A DNA stretch of 64,000 bases. Origin: Megaustenia siamemsis. Lineage: Eukaryota > Mollusca > Gastropoda > Stylommatophora > Ariophantidae. The stretch spans positions 67,354,640 through 67,418,639 of the forward strand of contig JAVIAB010000101.1 in assembly GCA_032433765.1 (NCBI GenBank), written 5' to 3'. This document shows positions 33,815 through 44,739 of the stretch, piece by piece. The notes under the pieces are model-generated. The model was not told the origin of the DNA and made no database searches. It was given only the letters and a program-made list of their open reading frames with translations. The translations under genes and the position numbers were made by a program. Position 1 is the stretch's first letter. Each line of letters begins with the position of its first letter.

Positions 33815-34675
33815 ATTATTGTCATCAAGCAGCTTGCATGCGGGCGTAGGTGATCATGTCTCTCTTCAACTTGATATTTCAACATATATTTATCATCTCA
33901 ATTGTTGACCTTCTGCCACGCCATTGTTTTAAGCTGTCTGGTATCTTTTCTCTTTGTTTCCCTCAATTTTCCCAGTTGTCATAATATATTCCAGCTGCCT
34001 GGTACCATTACTCTTTGTTTCCCTCAATTTTCGCAGTTCTCATAATATATTCCAGCTGCCTGGTACCATTTCTCTTTGTTTCCCTCAATTTTCGCAGTTC
34101 TCATAATATATTCCAGCTGCCTGGTACCATTTCTCTTTGCTTCCCTCAATTTTCGCAGTTCTCATAATATATTCCAGCTGCCTGGTACCATTTCTCTTTG
34201 CTTCCCTCAATTTTCGCAGTTCTCATAATATATTCCAGCTGCCTGGTATCATTTCTCTTTGCTTCCCTCAATTTTCGCAGTTCTCATTATATATTCCAGC
34301 TGCCTGGTACCATTTCTCTTTGTTTCCCTCAATTTTCTCAGTTCTCATAATACATTCCAGCTGCCTGGTACCATTTCTCTTTGCTTCCCTCAATTTTCGC
34401 AGTTCTCATAATATATTCCAGCTGCCTGGTACCATTTCTCTTTGCTTCCCTCAATTTTCGCAGTTCTCATAATATATTCCAGCTGCCTGGTACCATTTCT
34501 CTTTGCTTCCCTCAATTTTCGCAGTTCTCATAATATATTCCAGCTGTTTCTTTCTCAGAGCATGAACAAAAATGATGATGTTTTATTTTTAATATTAGAA
34601 ATTGCGTAGACCTCTTTCAGAACATTTTCATTACTCTTCTTAGCTGTCCATGGTATTCTGAACTAGCAACAACTA
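33815..34675 (-). mobile_element. RTE-1 LINE 3' end with expanded internal repeat
   Basis: Left part (GTCATCAAGCAGCTTGCATG onward, with GGTGATCATGTCTCTC) and right part (ACCTCTTTCAGAACATTTTC, TAGCTGTCCATGGTATTC) match the RTE-1 copy at 61321-61640 in order. Between them the segment found once at about 61435-61515 is replaced by the 61-bp array listed next. Confidence 0.85.
33937..34547. repeat. 61-bp tandem array (10 units) inside the RTE-1 copy
   Basis: CCCTCAATTTTCGCAGT starts recur every 61 bases: 33960, 34021, 34082 and so on to 34509. The unit also carries ATATTCCAGCTGCCTGGTAC and ATTTCTCTTTGCTT. It is derived from LINE sequence that is single-copy at about 61435-61515 and 37950-38030. 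The units are nearly identical. Confidence 0.95.
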
Positions 34676-36207
34676 ACTAACAAGCAAAACTGTAACGGTG
34701 ATGAGAGAACAGTGCTCGAAGCTGAGGAGCTTACACATCATTAGCTTACACACCATTAGCTTACACATCATGAGCTTACACATCTGTGTTGACCCATGAA
34801 TTTAGTTGTAATTGGAAGGAGGGTTGCCAAGATTGTGTTAAGTAATGGAAAAGAATATTGTCTTACGGAATTTTTTCAGGAAAAAATGAGGATTTTAAAA
34901 AAATCGTAAACCGTTAGTGACACGTTATGCTTTTGGACTGGCGCTACACTGGGATATGTAATCTACTAGTTCTGCTATCTACTACTACTGCTACTACATC
35001 TACTGCCTCAACTACTACCACTAAAACATAATGAATAAATATTTATATACACCAAGATTGGTGTATATTTATAATTTCATGTGAATAAAAAATATTACCC
35101 AATACAATAATTTTGTGAATGCAAAAAAAAAAAAAACAGAAATATTTAAAGGGGAAAAGAAACGTAAACCGTAAAATTAAAAAAAAAAACGTAAATCTTA
35201 CAGGGAAAACGTGAACCTTGCTACCGTATTCGCAAAACACTTATAAATTGTATATAATTAATGTCTGTTAATTATCAAAGCTGTAGAAACAATTTTTTAA
35301 AATGCGTTTTGAGCGTAATGTTTTAACCTTGTATGGAATTTGGCACGCGTGCACATATTGATGGTTAACTTGTCTAGTCATCACTATTTTCAAGCTATAT
35401 TGCGGATGTCAATCAGTGGCATATTAATCAATAAATAGTGATATTTTATTTATATGGAAATAATATTTTTAAAATAATAATTAAAGAACTAAAAATATCG
35501 TGCACTTAGTAAATGACATTCATTAAAAAATGATCAATTATAGAGAAAGTCCTAGGGAGGGGTTGTACACAAAAATAAAAACACACATATGCACTTTCGC
35601 CAGTAAATGACAATCACATAAATGCCCTGTGAAAATACTTTATTTCGGATGGATACACAGCCGCTCGTGCGCCAATGCTCGGGTAACTGTCTTACAAGCT
35701 TTTTGAAAGTTCAGCTCATCATGAGAGCTGTGATGTTTTGTTGAAATAATAATGCTCAATAGGAGTTTTATCTCCTTGCCCACGACTCGAAGATTTTCCC
35801 GAAAACGTTTCTCAACGATCCCAATGTAGTCTTTATTTGTCTTACTGCTCTCTTCCCCCCCCCCCTTCTACTCAAAAGTAAAGTGATACAGATCTCGAAT
35901 AATTAATTCTTTTCAGACACTTATGTACGACTCATAGGCGTGTAGCCGTGCAGCCGTGCTGAAGTCTTATTCGATGGTGAATCTCTTCAGTTGACACGCC
36001 TTCCTCAAACAAATGGCATGTGCTACTACGTTGTTTCGCGTGAGACCCTGATGAAAGGTTACATTAATCTTATGGAAATCCTAGGTTTGTGCATGTCGCC
36101 GTAGTGACAACGTCATCTAATGGTAGCCCGATGATGATATCGGTCGTAAACGCGATTTGTATTATTCCATTTCCTGCTGAACAACCTTTGATTAGCGTGT
36201 GTGTAAG

Positions 36208-36210
<3 letters not shown>
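34676..36210. other. Mostly unassigned; 15-bp repeat, small hairpin and C run
   Basis: A 15-bp unit GCTTACACATCATTA repeats about 3.7 times at 34729-34785. A short hairpin TATACACCAA-GAT-TGGTGTATA lies at about 35049-35072. A C10 run is near 35857-35866. At 35640-35830 the minus strand reads KDYIGIVEKRFREN, faintly like a GIY-YIG segment, but too short to call. No gene is supported. Confidence 0.5.
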
Positions 36211-36286
<76 letters not shown>

Positions 36287-36290
36287 CAAA
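36211..36290. repeat. (TA)n(GA)n compound microsatellite
   Basis: About 45 bases of TA repeat followed by about 27 of GA repeat. Confidence 0.95.
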
Positions 36291-36762
36291 CAAAGAGAAA
36301 CAGTGTGAGAATGTAAATGATGAAGAAATATGTATTATCACCAGGCCAAACCATTGTATCTTTTGTTTCTTTATGTATTCAACGGCGGTGGCAATTTCTA
36401 ACCCTTTTTCTCCGTTCTTTAATCGCGTACTTATCCACTAGTCTTTTCCAGCCATGTCATATATTGTGTGTACCTGAAAGTTATTTTGAAATATCACATT
36501 TTTATCACATTTTACTTGTATTAACCACTTTTGTGAATATAATTTACAAATCGGTATTTCTAGATTCCCAAAAATAATTTTCAAGCTCTATTTAACTTGT
36601 ATCGGGTAAGCTCTGTTAAGAAACATGTATGCATACCTTAAATGGAAGGTTTAGATACAGCAAATTGTAAATATACTGCATTATGACCTGTATACACAGA
36701 TGTAATTACTTTCTTGAATTGATATTGAACAGTGTTATTAAGTTCAGTTTTTTTATAGTTTA
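36291..36762. other. Unassigned sequence
   Basis: No feature recognised. Confidence 0.5.
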
Positions 36763-37022
36763 ACGCCGCGATAGCTCAGTGGTTAGTGAACTTGACTACA
36801 AAGGACAAGAGATAGGGTTCGATCCAAACCGACGGGTTCCGGGTTCGTCCAGTCTTTAATGGGAACCGGAAATTTTTTTCTGGGAAAGTAAAGCGGCACG
36901 GGCGTAATACCGATCACATTACCCCAAAAATCATCTGCTGAAGGTCTGTAAAATGTATGGTCACTAGCACCATATTCCATATACGCCACTTGGCGTGACG
37001 GGGGCACTTTACTTTTTTTTAA
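36763..37022 (+). mobile_element. tRNA-derived SINE-1, copy 1
   Basis: The head has an internal polymerase III promoter: A box TAGCTCAGTGGTTAGTGA at 36773-36790 and B box GGTTCGATCC at about 36815. The body is TGGGAAAGTAAAGCGGCACG, CGTAATACCGATCACATTAC and GCCACTTGGCGTGACGGGGG, with a T-rich 3' end. No coding content. It shares order and sequence with 39977-40220 and 47602-47857. Confidence 0.9.
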
Positions 37023-37214
37023 CTTTTATTCCAGGCAAAATGAATTGATGTAGGAACAGTTCAAACACAAATGGAATAACCATAACCTAGGCGAAAGTTA
37101 GTTATAGTGTACCCAGAGTATACAAACAGTCTCATTTGAATAAAGGTCAATGTCCGCGAGAAATATAGCAAAGAGTACAATCACAATCAGAAGTATAGAT
37201 GCACATGCTATTGA
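37023..37214. other. Unassigned spacer
   Basis: Unassigned sequence between SINE-1 and the LINE fragment. Confidence 0.4.
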
Positions 37215-37680
37215 GTTATCTATAATGGCCTAATTTGCCTTGTCAGACGGTCTAGTGGAGGCTATTGTATATTTTTAAAATGTTGTTTTTGTCGAACAGC
37301 TTCTCTCGTGGCTAATTCTACCAATGTTTGACAAACACACGCGGCCACAGAATGACCCACTGAACCACAGGTTTTCCAGCCTTTTTCATGAGTGTTTTCT
37401 CTACTAAGTTTTGACTTAGCATAGTCCAGAATATATGCTCTCCATGATGTGCGATCACTTGCCAGATGTTCCCAGTCATATTCGCAGATAGAGAAGTCAT
37501 TCAGAGATGATTTACTTATATCTATATATCGTATTTTAGGTATTCGGAATTGTTTTTTTCCGTGTGATAGTTCACCATATAGTATTTGACTGGAGATGCG
37601 TTTTTCCATTCGCTGGGCGTGCCCCCAGCCATCTTAATCTTCGACATTTGAGCATCGACATATTGAGTTATCTCCTACAA
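37215..37680 (-). pseudogene. LINE C-terminal fragment, another family
   Basis: The open frame 37262-37609 reads MEKRISSQILYGELSHGKKQ, then KIRYIDISKSSLNDFSICEYDWEHLA and SDRTSWR in order. The RxxxQxLYGEL, RYxDxxKxSL and WExLAxDRxxWR segments are the standard end of many LINE reverse transcriptases. The frame ends in a Cys/His-containing tail (TCGSVGHSVAACVC). The preceding part (LRWLG-type) is in another frame near 37630-37680. Only the end of the element is present. Confidence 0.75.
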
Positions 37681-37845
37681 TAATAAATGGTCTTTATCGT
37701 AAATTGTCCAAGACCCGTTGCAGACCACATTATAGGAATTGTAAACATATTATAAAAATAAAAATAAACCCTTTACTTCAGTCTCAACAAAATAACATTG
37801 TATATGCTGACTTTTGCGTATCTTATATGTATACCATTATCAAGT

Positions 37846-39058
37846 ACAAGGCCTGATCACGTAGGTGTACATTTCTCTTCACAACTTTCGATCATAACAG
37901 TTATTTATGATTTATGTTGTTGGCCTTTTTACAAGTCATTCTCTTACGCTGTCTGGTATCTTTTCTCTTTTTGCTTCCCTTTATCTCTTCGTCCCTCAAT
38001 TTTTTTCCAGTTGTTACAATATACTCCAGATGTTCCCTTCTCATTAAATAGCAAAGAAGTGATGCTTGTTTATTCAAAATATTGGAAATTAGCTCTGTTT
38101 TTGCTTTGACCGCTGTCAGAACGCATTCATTACTCTTCTTAGCTGTCAATGGTATTATCAAAATTCTTCTGTAAAATCACATTTCTACAGACTCCAGTGA
38201 TTGTCTTGTCTGTTGTCCTATTGTGCATGATATATGTCCCATCCGTATGTTAAGACTGTCTCAACAAATCAGTTAAGAGCTCTTTTCTTGTTTCTGTTGT
38301 CAAAAATAGATTGCACAGTATCTTCCTCATTTGTTTTTTTGGAAAGCTACTTTTGCCTGAGCCATTCTGCATCTCACCTCTGTTGTACGTGTTCCGTCTA
38401 AGGCTAACAAAGTTCCCAGATATTTAAATTCATTTACCTGTTTTAATATTGTTCCACTTGTCTTTATTTTGTACTGAAGTGATTTCTTTTTCTTAGTTGG
38501 TACCGTTACTTCTGTATTTTTGCTATTAAAGCCTTTATTTTTGCTCTTTCACTATAATGTCTAACATTTCTTGTAACTCATTTTTACTCCTAGCGATTAA
38601 GACTGTATCTTCAGCATACGTTTGATTATTTATATTATGATCTTCGATTGTTATTCCAGTCATGCCTCTAATGGATCTTAAATTAATATCACTATACATA
38701 TTATACAAATCTGGTGCAGCATGAAACCTTACCTAACACTATGTTTTATTTGTTTAAACATTAACAATTGATTTCCAATTTATATGGCCGATATTTCTTG
38801 CCAGTATGTGTTCTTTATTATTCTTAGATCTTTGCTGTCTACGTTTATGCCTTCTAAAATGTTGATTATTTCTTGGTCCTTTACTTTGTCAAATGCTTTG
38901 GCGTAAATCTATGAACCATAAGTATAGAACTATTTTCACCTTTATGGCACTTGCTACTTAAGATCTTATGATGTATATGGCATTGCTCGTTCCATTACCT
39001 CTAATAAAATCACACTGTTCATCACTAATTTGAAGGCTGATTTTGTTTTTGCACTGAT
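37846..39058 (-). mobile_element. RTE-1 LINE, 3' third, collinear with the copy at 61321
   Basis: From ATCAAGTACAAGGCCTGATC on the left to GCTGATTTTGTTTTTGCACT on the right, the order of segments matches 61321-62530. The complement of the YADD box lies near 38608-38622 (TATCTTCAGCATACG). The QGCVLSP region near 38700-38745 is damaged. Frameshifts are frequent and the copy is non-functional. Confidence 0.85.
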
Positions 39059-39074
39059 TTTAATATATGTATAT

Positions 39075-39132
39075 ACATGTGTGCGTGTGTGCGTGTGTGT
39101 ACGCGCGAGTGTGTGTGATGTGTGTGTGTGTT
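39075..39132. repeat. (GT)n-rich run
   Basis: Imperfect GTGTGCGTGTGTGTACGCGC-type simple sequence. Confidence 0.9.
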
Positions 39133-39150
39133 AGGAAAGGCTCAAATATT

Positions 39151-39738
39151 GTACTGTGCGGAAGAAATCAATATAGATTGTATTGTACTGAAGAAATCAA
39201 TATAGATTGTATTGTACTGAAGAAATCAATATAGATTGTATTGTACTGAAGAAATCAATACAGATTGTATTGTACTGAAGAAATCAATACAGATTGTATT
39301 GTACTGAAGAAATCAATACAAATTGTATTATACTGAAGAAAGCAATATAGATTGTATTGTACTGAAGAAATCAATATAGATTGTATTGCACTGAAGAAAT
39401 CAATACAAATTGTATTATACTGAAGAAAGCAATATAGATTGTATTGTACTGAAGAAATCAATATAGATTGTATTGCACTGAAGAAATCAATACATATTGT
39501 ATTGTACTGAAGAAATCAATACGGATTGTATTGTACTGAAGAAATCAATACAGATTGTATTGTACTGAAGAAATCAATACAGATTGTATTGTACTGAAGA
39601 AATCAATACAGATTGTATTATACTGAAGAAATCAATACAGATTGTATTGTACTGAAGAAATCAATACAGATTGTATTGTACTGAAGAAATCAATATATAT
39701 TGTATTGTACTGAAGAAATCAGTATAGATTGTATTGTA
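39151..39738. repeat. 29-bp minisatellite, about 20 units, with an 87-bp higher-order block
   Basis: The unit GTACTGAAGAAATCAATATA followed by GATTGTATT repeats every 29 bases. A three-unit block of 87 bases, recognised by TTATACTGAAGAAAGCAATA, occurs twice in a row near 39325 and 39412. The first unit has five extra bases (GTACTGTGCGG). Open frames here are repeat artefacts. Confidence 0.95.
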
Positions 39739-39976
39739 CCGATCTAAGACAAAAGTAGAATTGATAATGTGAAGACAAGTAATTCCTGTGTGTTTGCAAA
39801 GATCCAACTTGTAGTGCGGACTTTAATTACTGACGGAATAAGTATCACTGGTTAAAGTATTTTAAAAATAATGTTTATAGTTGAAAACATTAACGCTTTG
39901 CAGATGGCAGATATATTACATGACATAACGGGTGTAAGTATAGTAATTAAACATACTACACTACACTATACTATTA
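39739..39976. other. Unassigned spacer
   Basis: Short unassigned spacer. Its right part has TACTACACTACACTATACTA, similar to sequence after SINE-1 copy 2. Confidence 0.4.
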
Positions 39977-40220
39977 GGAGCCGCGATAGCTCAGCGGTTA
40001 GTGAACTGGACTACAAAGGACAATAGGTAGGGTTCGATCCCAATCGACGGGGCCCGGTTCACCCAGCCATCAATCGGAATTTTTTTCTGGGAATGTAAAG
40101 CGGCACGGGCGTAATACCGACCAAATTACCCCAAAAATTATGTGCCGAAGGTCTGTAAAATTTATGTTCACTAACACCATATTCCCTATACGCCACCTGG
40201 CGTGATGGGGGTACTTTAAA
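39977..40220 (+). mobile_element. tRNA-derived SINE-1, copy 2
   Basis: The head starts GGAGCCGCGATAGCTCAGCG with A box and B box (GGTTCGATCCCAATCG). The body matches copies at 36763 and 47602. The flanks both contain CTACACTATA-like sequence (39961-39972 and about 40227-40236), a possible target duplication in a repetitive context. Confidence 0.92.
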
Positions 40221-40440
40221 TTTTACTACACTATAGTATACTACACTATAATATACTATTCGTTACTCCGCCATATCATACTACCAACGCATGGGAGTCA
40301 TGACCCTGGCGGGCCCACCTCCCTTGTCAAGTGTCACGAAGCTAAAGGGACAACAAATTTCCTGCGCGAGGGTCTTCTGATGATCAGATTGCTTTCTGCT
40401 GCGAAGCTCCGTATAAAGAGTTTCCTATTACTGTTATGTT

Positions 40441-40832
40441 ATGCTATACTATACTATACTATACTATACTATACTATACTATACTATACTATACTATACT
40501 ATACTATACTATACTATACTATACTATACTATACTATACTATACTATACTATACTATACTATACTATACTATACTATACTATACTATACTATACTATACT
40601 ATACTATACTATACTATACTATACTATACTATACTATACTATACTATACTATACTATACTATATTATGCTATGCTATGCTATACTATGCTATGCTATACT
40701 ATACTATACTATACTATACTATACTATACTATACTATACTATACTATACTATACTATACTATACTATACTATACTATACTATACTATACTATACTATACT
40801 ATACTATACTATACTATACTATACTATACTAT
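40441..40832. repeat. (ATACT)n pentanucleotide satellite, about 78 units
   Basis: Nearly perfect ATACT repeats, broken only near 40660-40690 by ATTATGCTATGCTATGCT variants. Period 5 leaves several frames open; none is a gene. Related TATACTA/TACACTA sequence on the left (40225-40265) may be an older edge. Confidence 0.97.
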
Positions 40833-41037
40833 AATACCAATAACTCATCTTTATATCAGTAATTGGTACTTTATTAGTGTCTTATTATATTCCTACTCTT
40901 TAGCTGAGCAGTTGCTCTTATGGCAGCATCTATATATTCAATATAGACAGATTCGACTTAGGGATGAATAAGTCGCTTACGTGGAGCTTGTCTCATCTCC
41001 TTTCTCTTATGCCTGTTATCGCCAGGTTTCAATATTT

Positions 41038-41600
41038 CCTCATCATCATCATCAGGTCGCATGTCCTATACAGAACGTTTCGTTCACCACAGCCCGTCTT
41101 AAAGAATCTCTTTCTTTAGTCAGTTCTTCCACTTCTTCTGTTGTCATGTTCAAGGTTACCTTAATATCTTGAAATCACCTTCTTCTTTGTCTCCCACAAA
41201 CCATGCCTTACATTATTGTTCTTTCAGTGCTGTCTTTTTTAGGTGATCAAAGTATTTTAGTTTCTTTTGTAAAGTGGTGTTTATAAGTCAGTTAGTGTTA
41301 TGTTTAAATCTAGCAATATTCCTTCATTGATTTGTTTAAATATCTAAAGTACTTTAATGATGTTTCTGTTACACTTTATCTGGCATGAATCGAATGTCTT
41401 CCTTGCGTCTTGTGAGATTCTACATGATTCACGACCAGATGTTGAAATGGGGAAGACATGTCTTTAGTAATTCTCATTGTACTGCCTTGTTGGTATTGAA
41501 CCCCACGTTCTTCTTGGCTTTTAATGTTTGTGTTGTTGTTGCTAATTTTGTATTGATCTCTTTCTGGTTTCCTTATTACCTCTTCCAAAAAGGTTGTTGT
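41038..41600 (-). pseudogene. LINE 3' end fragment, minus strand, decayed
   Basis: It begins with the complement of a GATGATGATGATG tail (CATCATCATCATCAGG at 41041-41056). Further right the minus strand reads STMRITKDMSSPFQHLVVNH then VESHKTQGRHSIHAR (41376-41588), resembling the RIxxDxSxxFxxLxxNH-type end of LINE proteins. No stronger motif is seen. Confidence 0.45.
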
Positions 41601-43104
41601 GCCTTTAATTTGTATTTGTTGTTCTTCATGTGCTACGACATAGCGCCAAGTTTCAAACTTTCTTTCGCCAAGGAGAATTCACTCAAAGAAACCGTGTGCA
41701 GTGACATGCCTTGGGGCGTTATTTTAACCGTGACCCCTCACTCCCCTCTTCAATGTTTCCGTCGTTAAATGTAAACAGTCAATCTTCGTACTTTGAGTTG
41801 TGTTCTGGTTCGTCTGTTGGGTCGGAATACGTCAAACCTATCTAAATGAAATAAGCACATACGATGCCTCTTGTACACACTACTTAACCAACTAAATCAG
41901 CTAATCAACTAAACAGAGATTATCTATATAAACAGCCCCGCGGCACTGATTACCGCCCGTGAATCAAAGCAAATGCTAAGGAGGTTCCAGTTACATCCGA
42001 ACTCTTGTAATGAATTCACGGGGCTCTCTCATCACAAAATGAGATCACTTATCTCTGTCCACACTCCCTGAACAGGGTACAGAACTTAACAACCAACATA
42101 ATGTCAACGTCATAAATCCATGTCATAAAACATCTCATCACACAATGAGATCACTTATCTCTGCCCACACTCCCTGAACAGGGTACAGAACTTAACAACC
42201 AACATAATGTCAACGTCATAAATCCATGAAACATCTAATTACAGACACTTCCTCACTAGTCTGCTTACTGTCACTCCACAGTATGTTTACAGAATATCGA
42301 GTTTCCTATACTAAAGGATTTAGTCTCACTCGTTCCTTTAACTACATTCAACTACGTAAACGAAATGTCCACCTTATGGTTGTCCCTACACACGGCTAGC
42401 TGATATGATCATTCGCCTTGTTACCATTAACATATATCCACTTCTCTACTAATGTAGACCGATTTTCGACCTTGCTACCTCCTTAGCTTACATGTGATCT
42501 CCTGCCGTTTTCTCTCTGCGCCGGCTCTTAAGTATCTCATATTTGAATCAATGGAAAATTAACTGCCGTATCTCCCCTGCCAATGCAATCTGCCACGTCA
42601 TAGTCTCTATCTCAAACTTAACACTTCCCTTAACTGTAATCACCAAATTGTGATCCTACCTCATTTCTCATAATCACTAGATTTTCATAACCCTGCTTAC
42701 CTAAACAACTATCTCATAACTATTCCGTGAATGTCACTTTCCCTAAATACACGATGGTTCTCTCAATTATATTTACACTGTCCCCAAAATCCATCATTTC
42801 CCTATATCCTAACATCTACGGTTACAACCCCACACACATTCCTATGTCTCATAATGACATCCTTATGGCATTCCTCCGCCTCCTTCCGTATTCAAGTTAT
42901 GTTAGACAATAATTGTTTAGGAATACGAATGTTGTTCACTGTTTAAGCATCGCACATGATAACAACGCATTATTTTATGTTATAAGAAGAATGGGTCCCA
43001 AATAAAGGCAACATGTTTTTTTGCACCTCTTCATCTTCTACCTTTCAGCTTCTTGTAGAACATAGGTCGTCATCAAACACTTTCTAAGCCGTTTCTGTTT
43101 CTTG
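41601..43104. other. Unassigned sequence with a 106-bp tandem duplication
   Basis: A segment with GAGATCACTTATCTCTG, CACTCCCTGAACAGGGTACAG and AACATAATGTCAACGTCAT occurs twice, offset by 106 bases, within 42029-42240. The unit includes CCCTGAACAGGG, a perfect-arm short palindrome. Nothing coding is recognised. Confidence 0.6.
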
Positions 43105-43300
43105 TCATTCTATTAATTTCATAACATGTCTTTCCCATCATCTTCATCTCTGCGTGTCCATCTGTCTTCTCCAAGAATATGTTGGTCTTCCTCTTTGTCT
43201 TTTTTCCTTGGGGATTCCAGAAAATGAATGTTGCGTAATGCTCTTAGTTGTCTTCGGCAGTGTGTATCCTATCCAGCGCCATCGTCTTAGATTATCTGTT
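43105..43300 (-). pseudogene. LINE family D C-terminal fragment
   Basis: The complement of ATGTCTTTCCCATCATCTTCATCTC and TCTCCAAGAATATG matches the end of the family D relic at 2400-2570. It encodes the basic RRRWRW-type and KPKYSW-type end in broken frames. Confidence 0.7.
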
Positions 43301-43324
43301 TATCCACTATTATCACTTTGTTGC

Positions 43325-44699
43325 ACTTCTATCTATCTATCTATTGACCTTTCGAGCCGTAGCCGGCCCATAGGGCGTAGACCAAGATACACCATCTCCT
43401 CTCTGAATTTTTGTTCTAGCAGTTTTCTTTTAAAGATATTTTATAAAATCTCACCATCTGTCTCTGTTCTGTGCAAGCAGCTCTATCTCATTGAGGGAGC
43501 CGAATCCTGCTGCTCTTGCCTCTCTCATCAATGTTCTTCTCAGTGTCTCCCTGAGTCTTCCTTCTTTTTTTCTTTTACTGTTGTTTCCCACATAAGGGCT
43601 TGCTTTGCTATTCGGTTATTATCTCTTCTCATCACATGTCCAACATATGACCATCGTCTTTGTTTTATTACTGAAGATATTAGTGGTTGATTGGCGATTT
43701 CTCTACTTTCCTTGTTTGTTTTGAATTCGTTCCACGCATACCAAGTATTTTCCTTAGACATTTATTTTCGAATGCGTTCAACTTTGTTTCTATATCTCTT
43801 GTTGCTTTCCAGCTTTCACTCTCATACGTTAGGGTTGATAGTACGTTTGATTTGAATAGCCTAAGTTTTGTGTTTGTGCTGATTAGTTTTGATTTATTGA
43901 AGCCTTTGAAATGTGGATATATAGAAGAATAGGTAGAATTGGATGGAAGGAAAAGAAAACAAATGACAAAGTCTTAAAACAACTAAAAATGAAAAGAGAA
44001 CTTCTGAACACAATTAGAACAAGACAAATGCGATTCTTAGGCCATGTTAAAAGACACAACAGCCTACTGAAAGTGATCCTGGAGGGGAAAATACAAGGTA
44101 AAAGAGGCAGAGGCAGACCAAGATTAACATGGACGAGTAACATCAAAAGATGGACAAATCAACCGATGACAACCTGCACCATCAAAGCAAGAGATAGAGC
44201 AAAATGGCGCTCCATGGTAGCCAACCTTCGTTGCGGAGACGGCACTCAATGATGATGATGATGAGTTTTGATTTCCACAACTTTTCAAGGCTTCTGAAAG
44301 ACATTGCTGCTTTAGCCATTCTGATTCTAATTTCTTTACTTGTATCCCCTTCTCGATCAATGTGACTTACTTCCAAGATAAAGTGATCGATCTCTTCTAC
44401 TAGTTTGTTTGCCATGTATATTTGTCTGTTGGAATTAAACTTTTCATGACTTTAGTCTTTTCATCATTGATCTCAAGCCCAATTTTGCTGGCTATTGATG
44501 ATAGTTCATTTGTGTTTTCCTGCATCGTTTTTATCTGACTGCTGATGAGAACTATGAAATCAGCAAAGTCGAGGTCCTCCAAATAGTCTCCTTGTATCCA
44601 TTCGATGCCTTTATTACCAGTGCATCATTTCTTCATTATGAAGTCCATAACAATTCCAAATAACAAGGGCGATAAAATACATCCTTGTTTGACCCCAAT
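43325..44699 (-). mobile_element. LINE family E, 3' half, with nested LINE B insertion
   Basis: The 3' tail on the minus strand ends CGAAAGGTCAATAGATAGAT (complement at 43333-43355). C-terminal pieces: 43540-43761 (RRWSYVGHVMRRDNNRIAKQ). Thumb: 44182-44415 (EEIDHFILEVSHIDREGDTS). Palm: 44400-44582 (LDFADFIVLISSQ, where the second catalytic Asp reads Phe). The QGCILSP segment is near 44675-44695. The copy at 55886-56770 is collinear. The stretch 43896-44263 is a later insertion. Confidence 0.85.
43896..44263 (+). mobile_element. LINE family B 3' insertion with 11-bp target duplication
   Basis: A 368-base plus-strand insertion, flanked by AGTTTTGATTT at 43885-43895 and 44264-44274. It encodes an uninterrupted C terminus (43911-44252): MWIYRRIGRIGWKEKKTN, RQMRFLGHVKRHNSLLK, GRGRPRLTW and RWTNQPMTTCTIKARDRAK in order. 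It ends with a GATGATGATGATGA tail. The open frame and clean duplication make it one of the younger insertions here. Confidence 0.93.
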
Positions 44700-44739
44700 T
44701 AATACCCAGTGGTTGCACTTGGGTATTGGTAAATAATAG

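Noticed and set aside
34137..34472. 111-residue open frame with 61-bp-linked repeats
   Set aside because: It lies on the non-coding strand of an RTE-1 relic and is produced by the 61-bp array.
40380..40971. Three overlapping frames of 130-176 residues made of ILYYT repeats
   Set aside because: Translation of the ATACT pentamer run.
43154..43690. 178-residue plus-strand frame
   Set aside because: Antisense to LINE D and E remnants. The minus strand carries the recognisable RT motifs.
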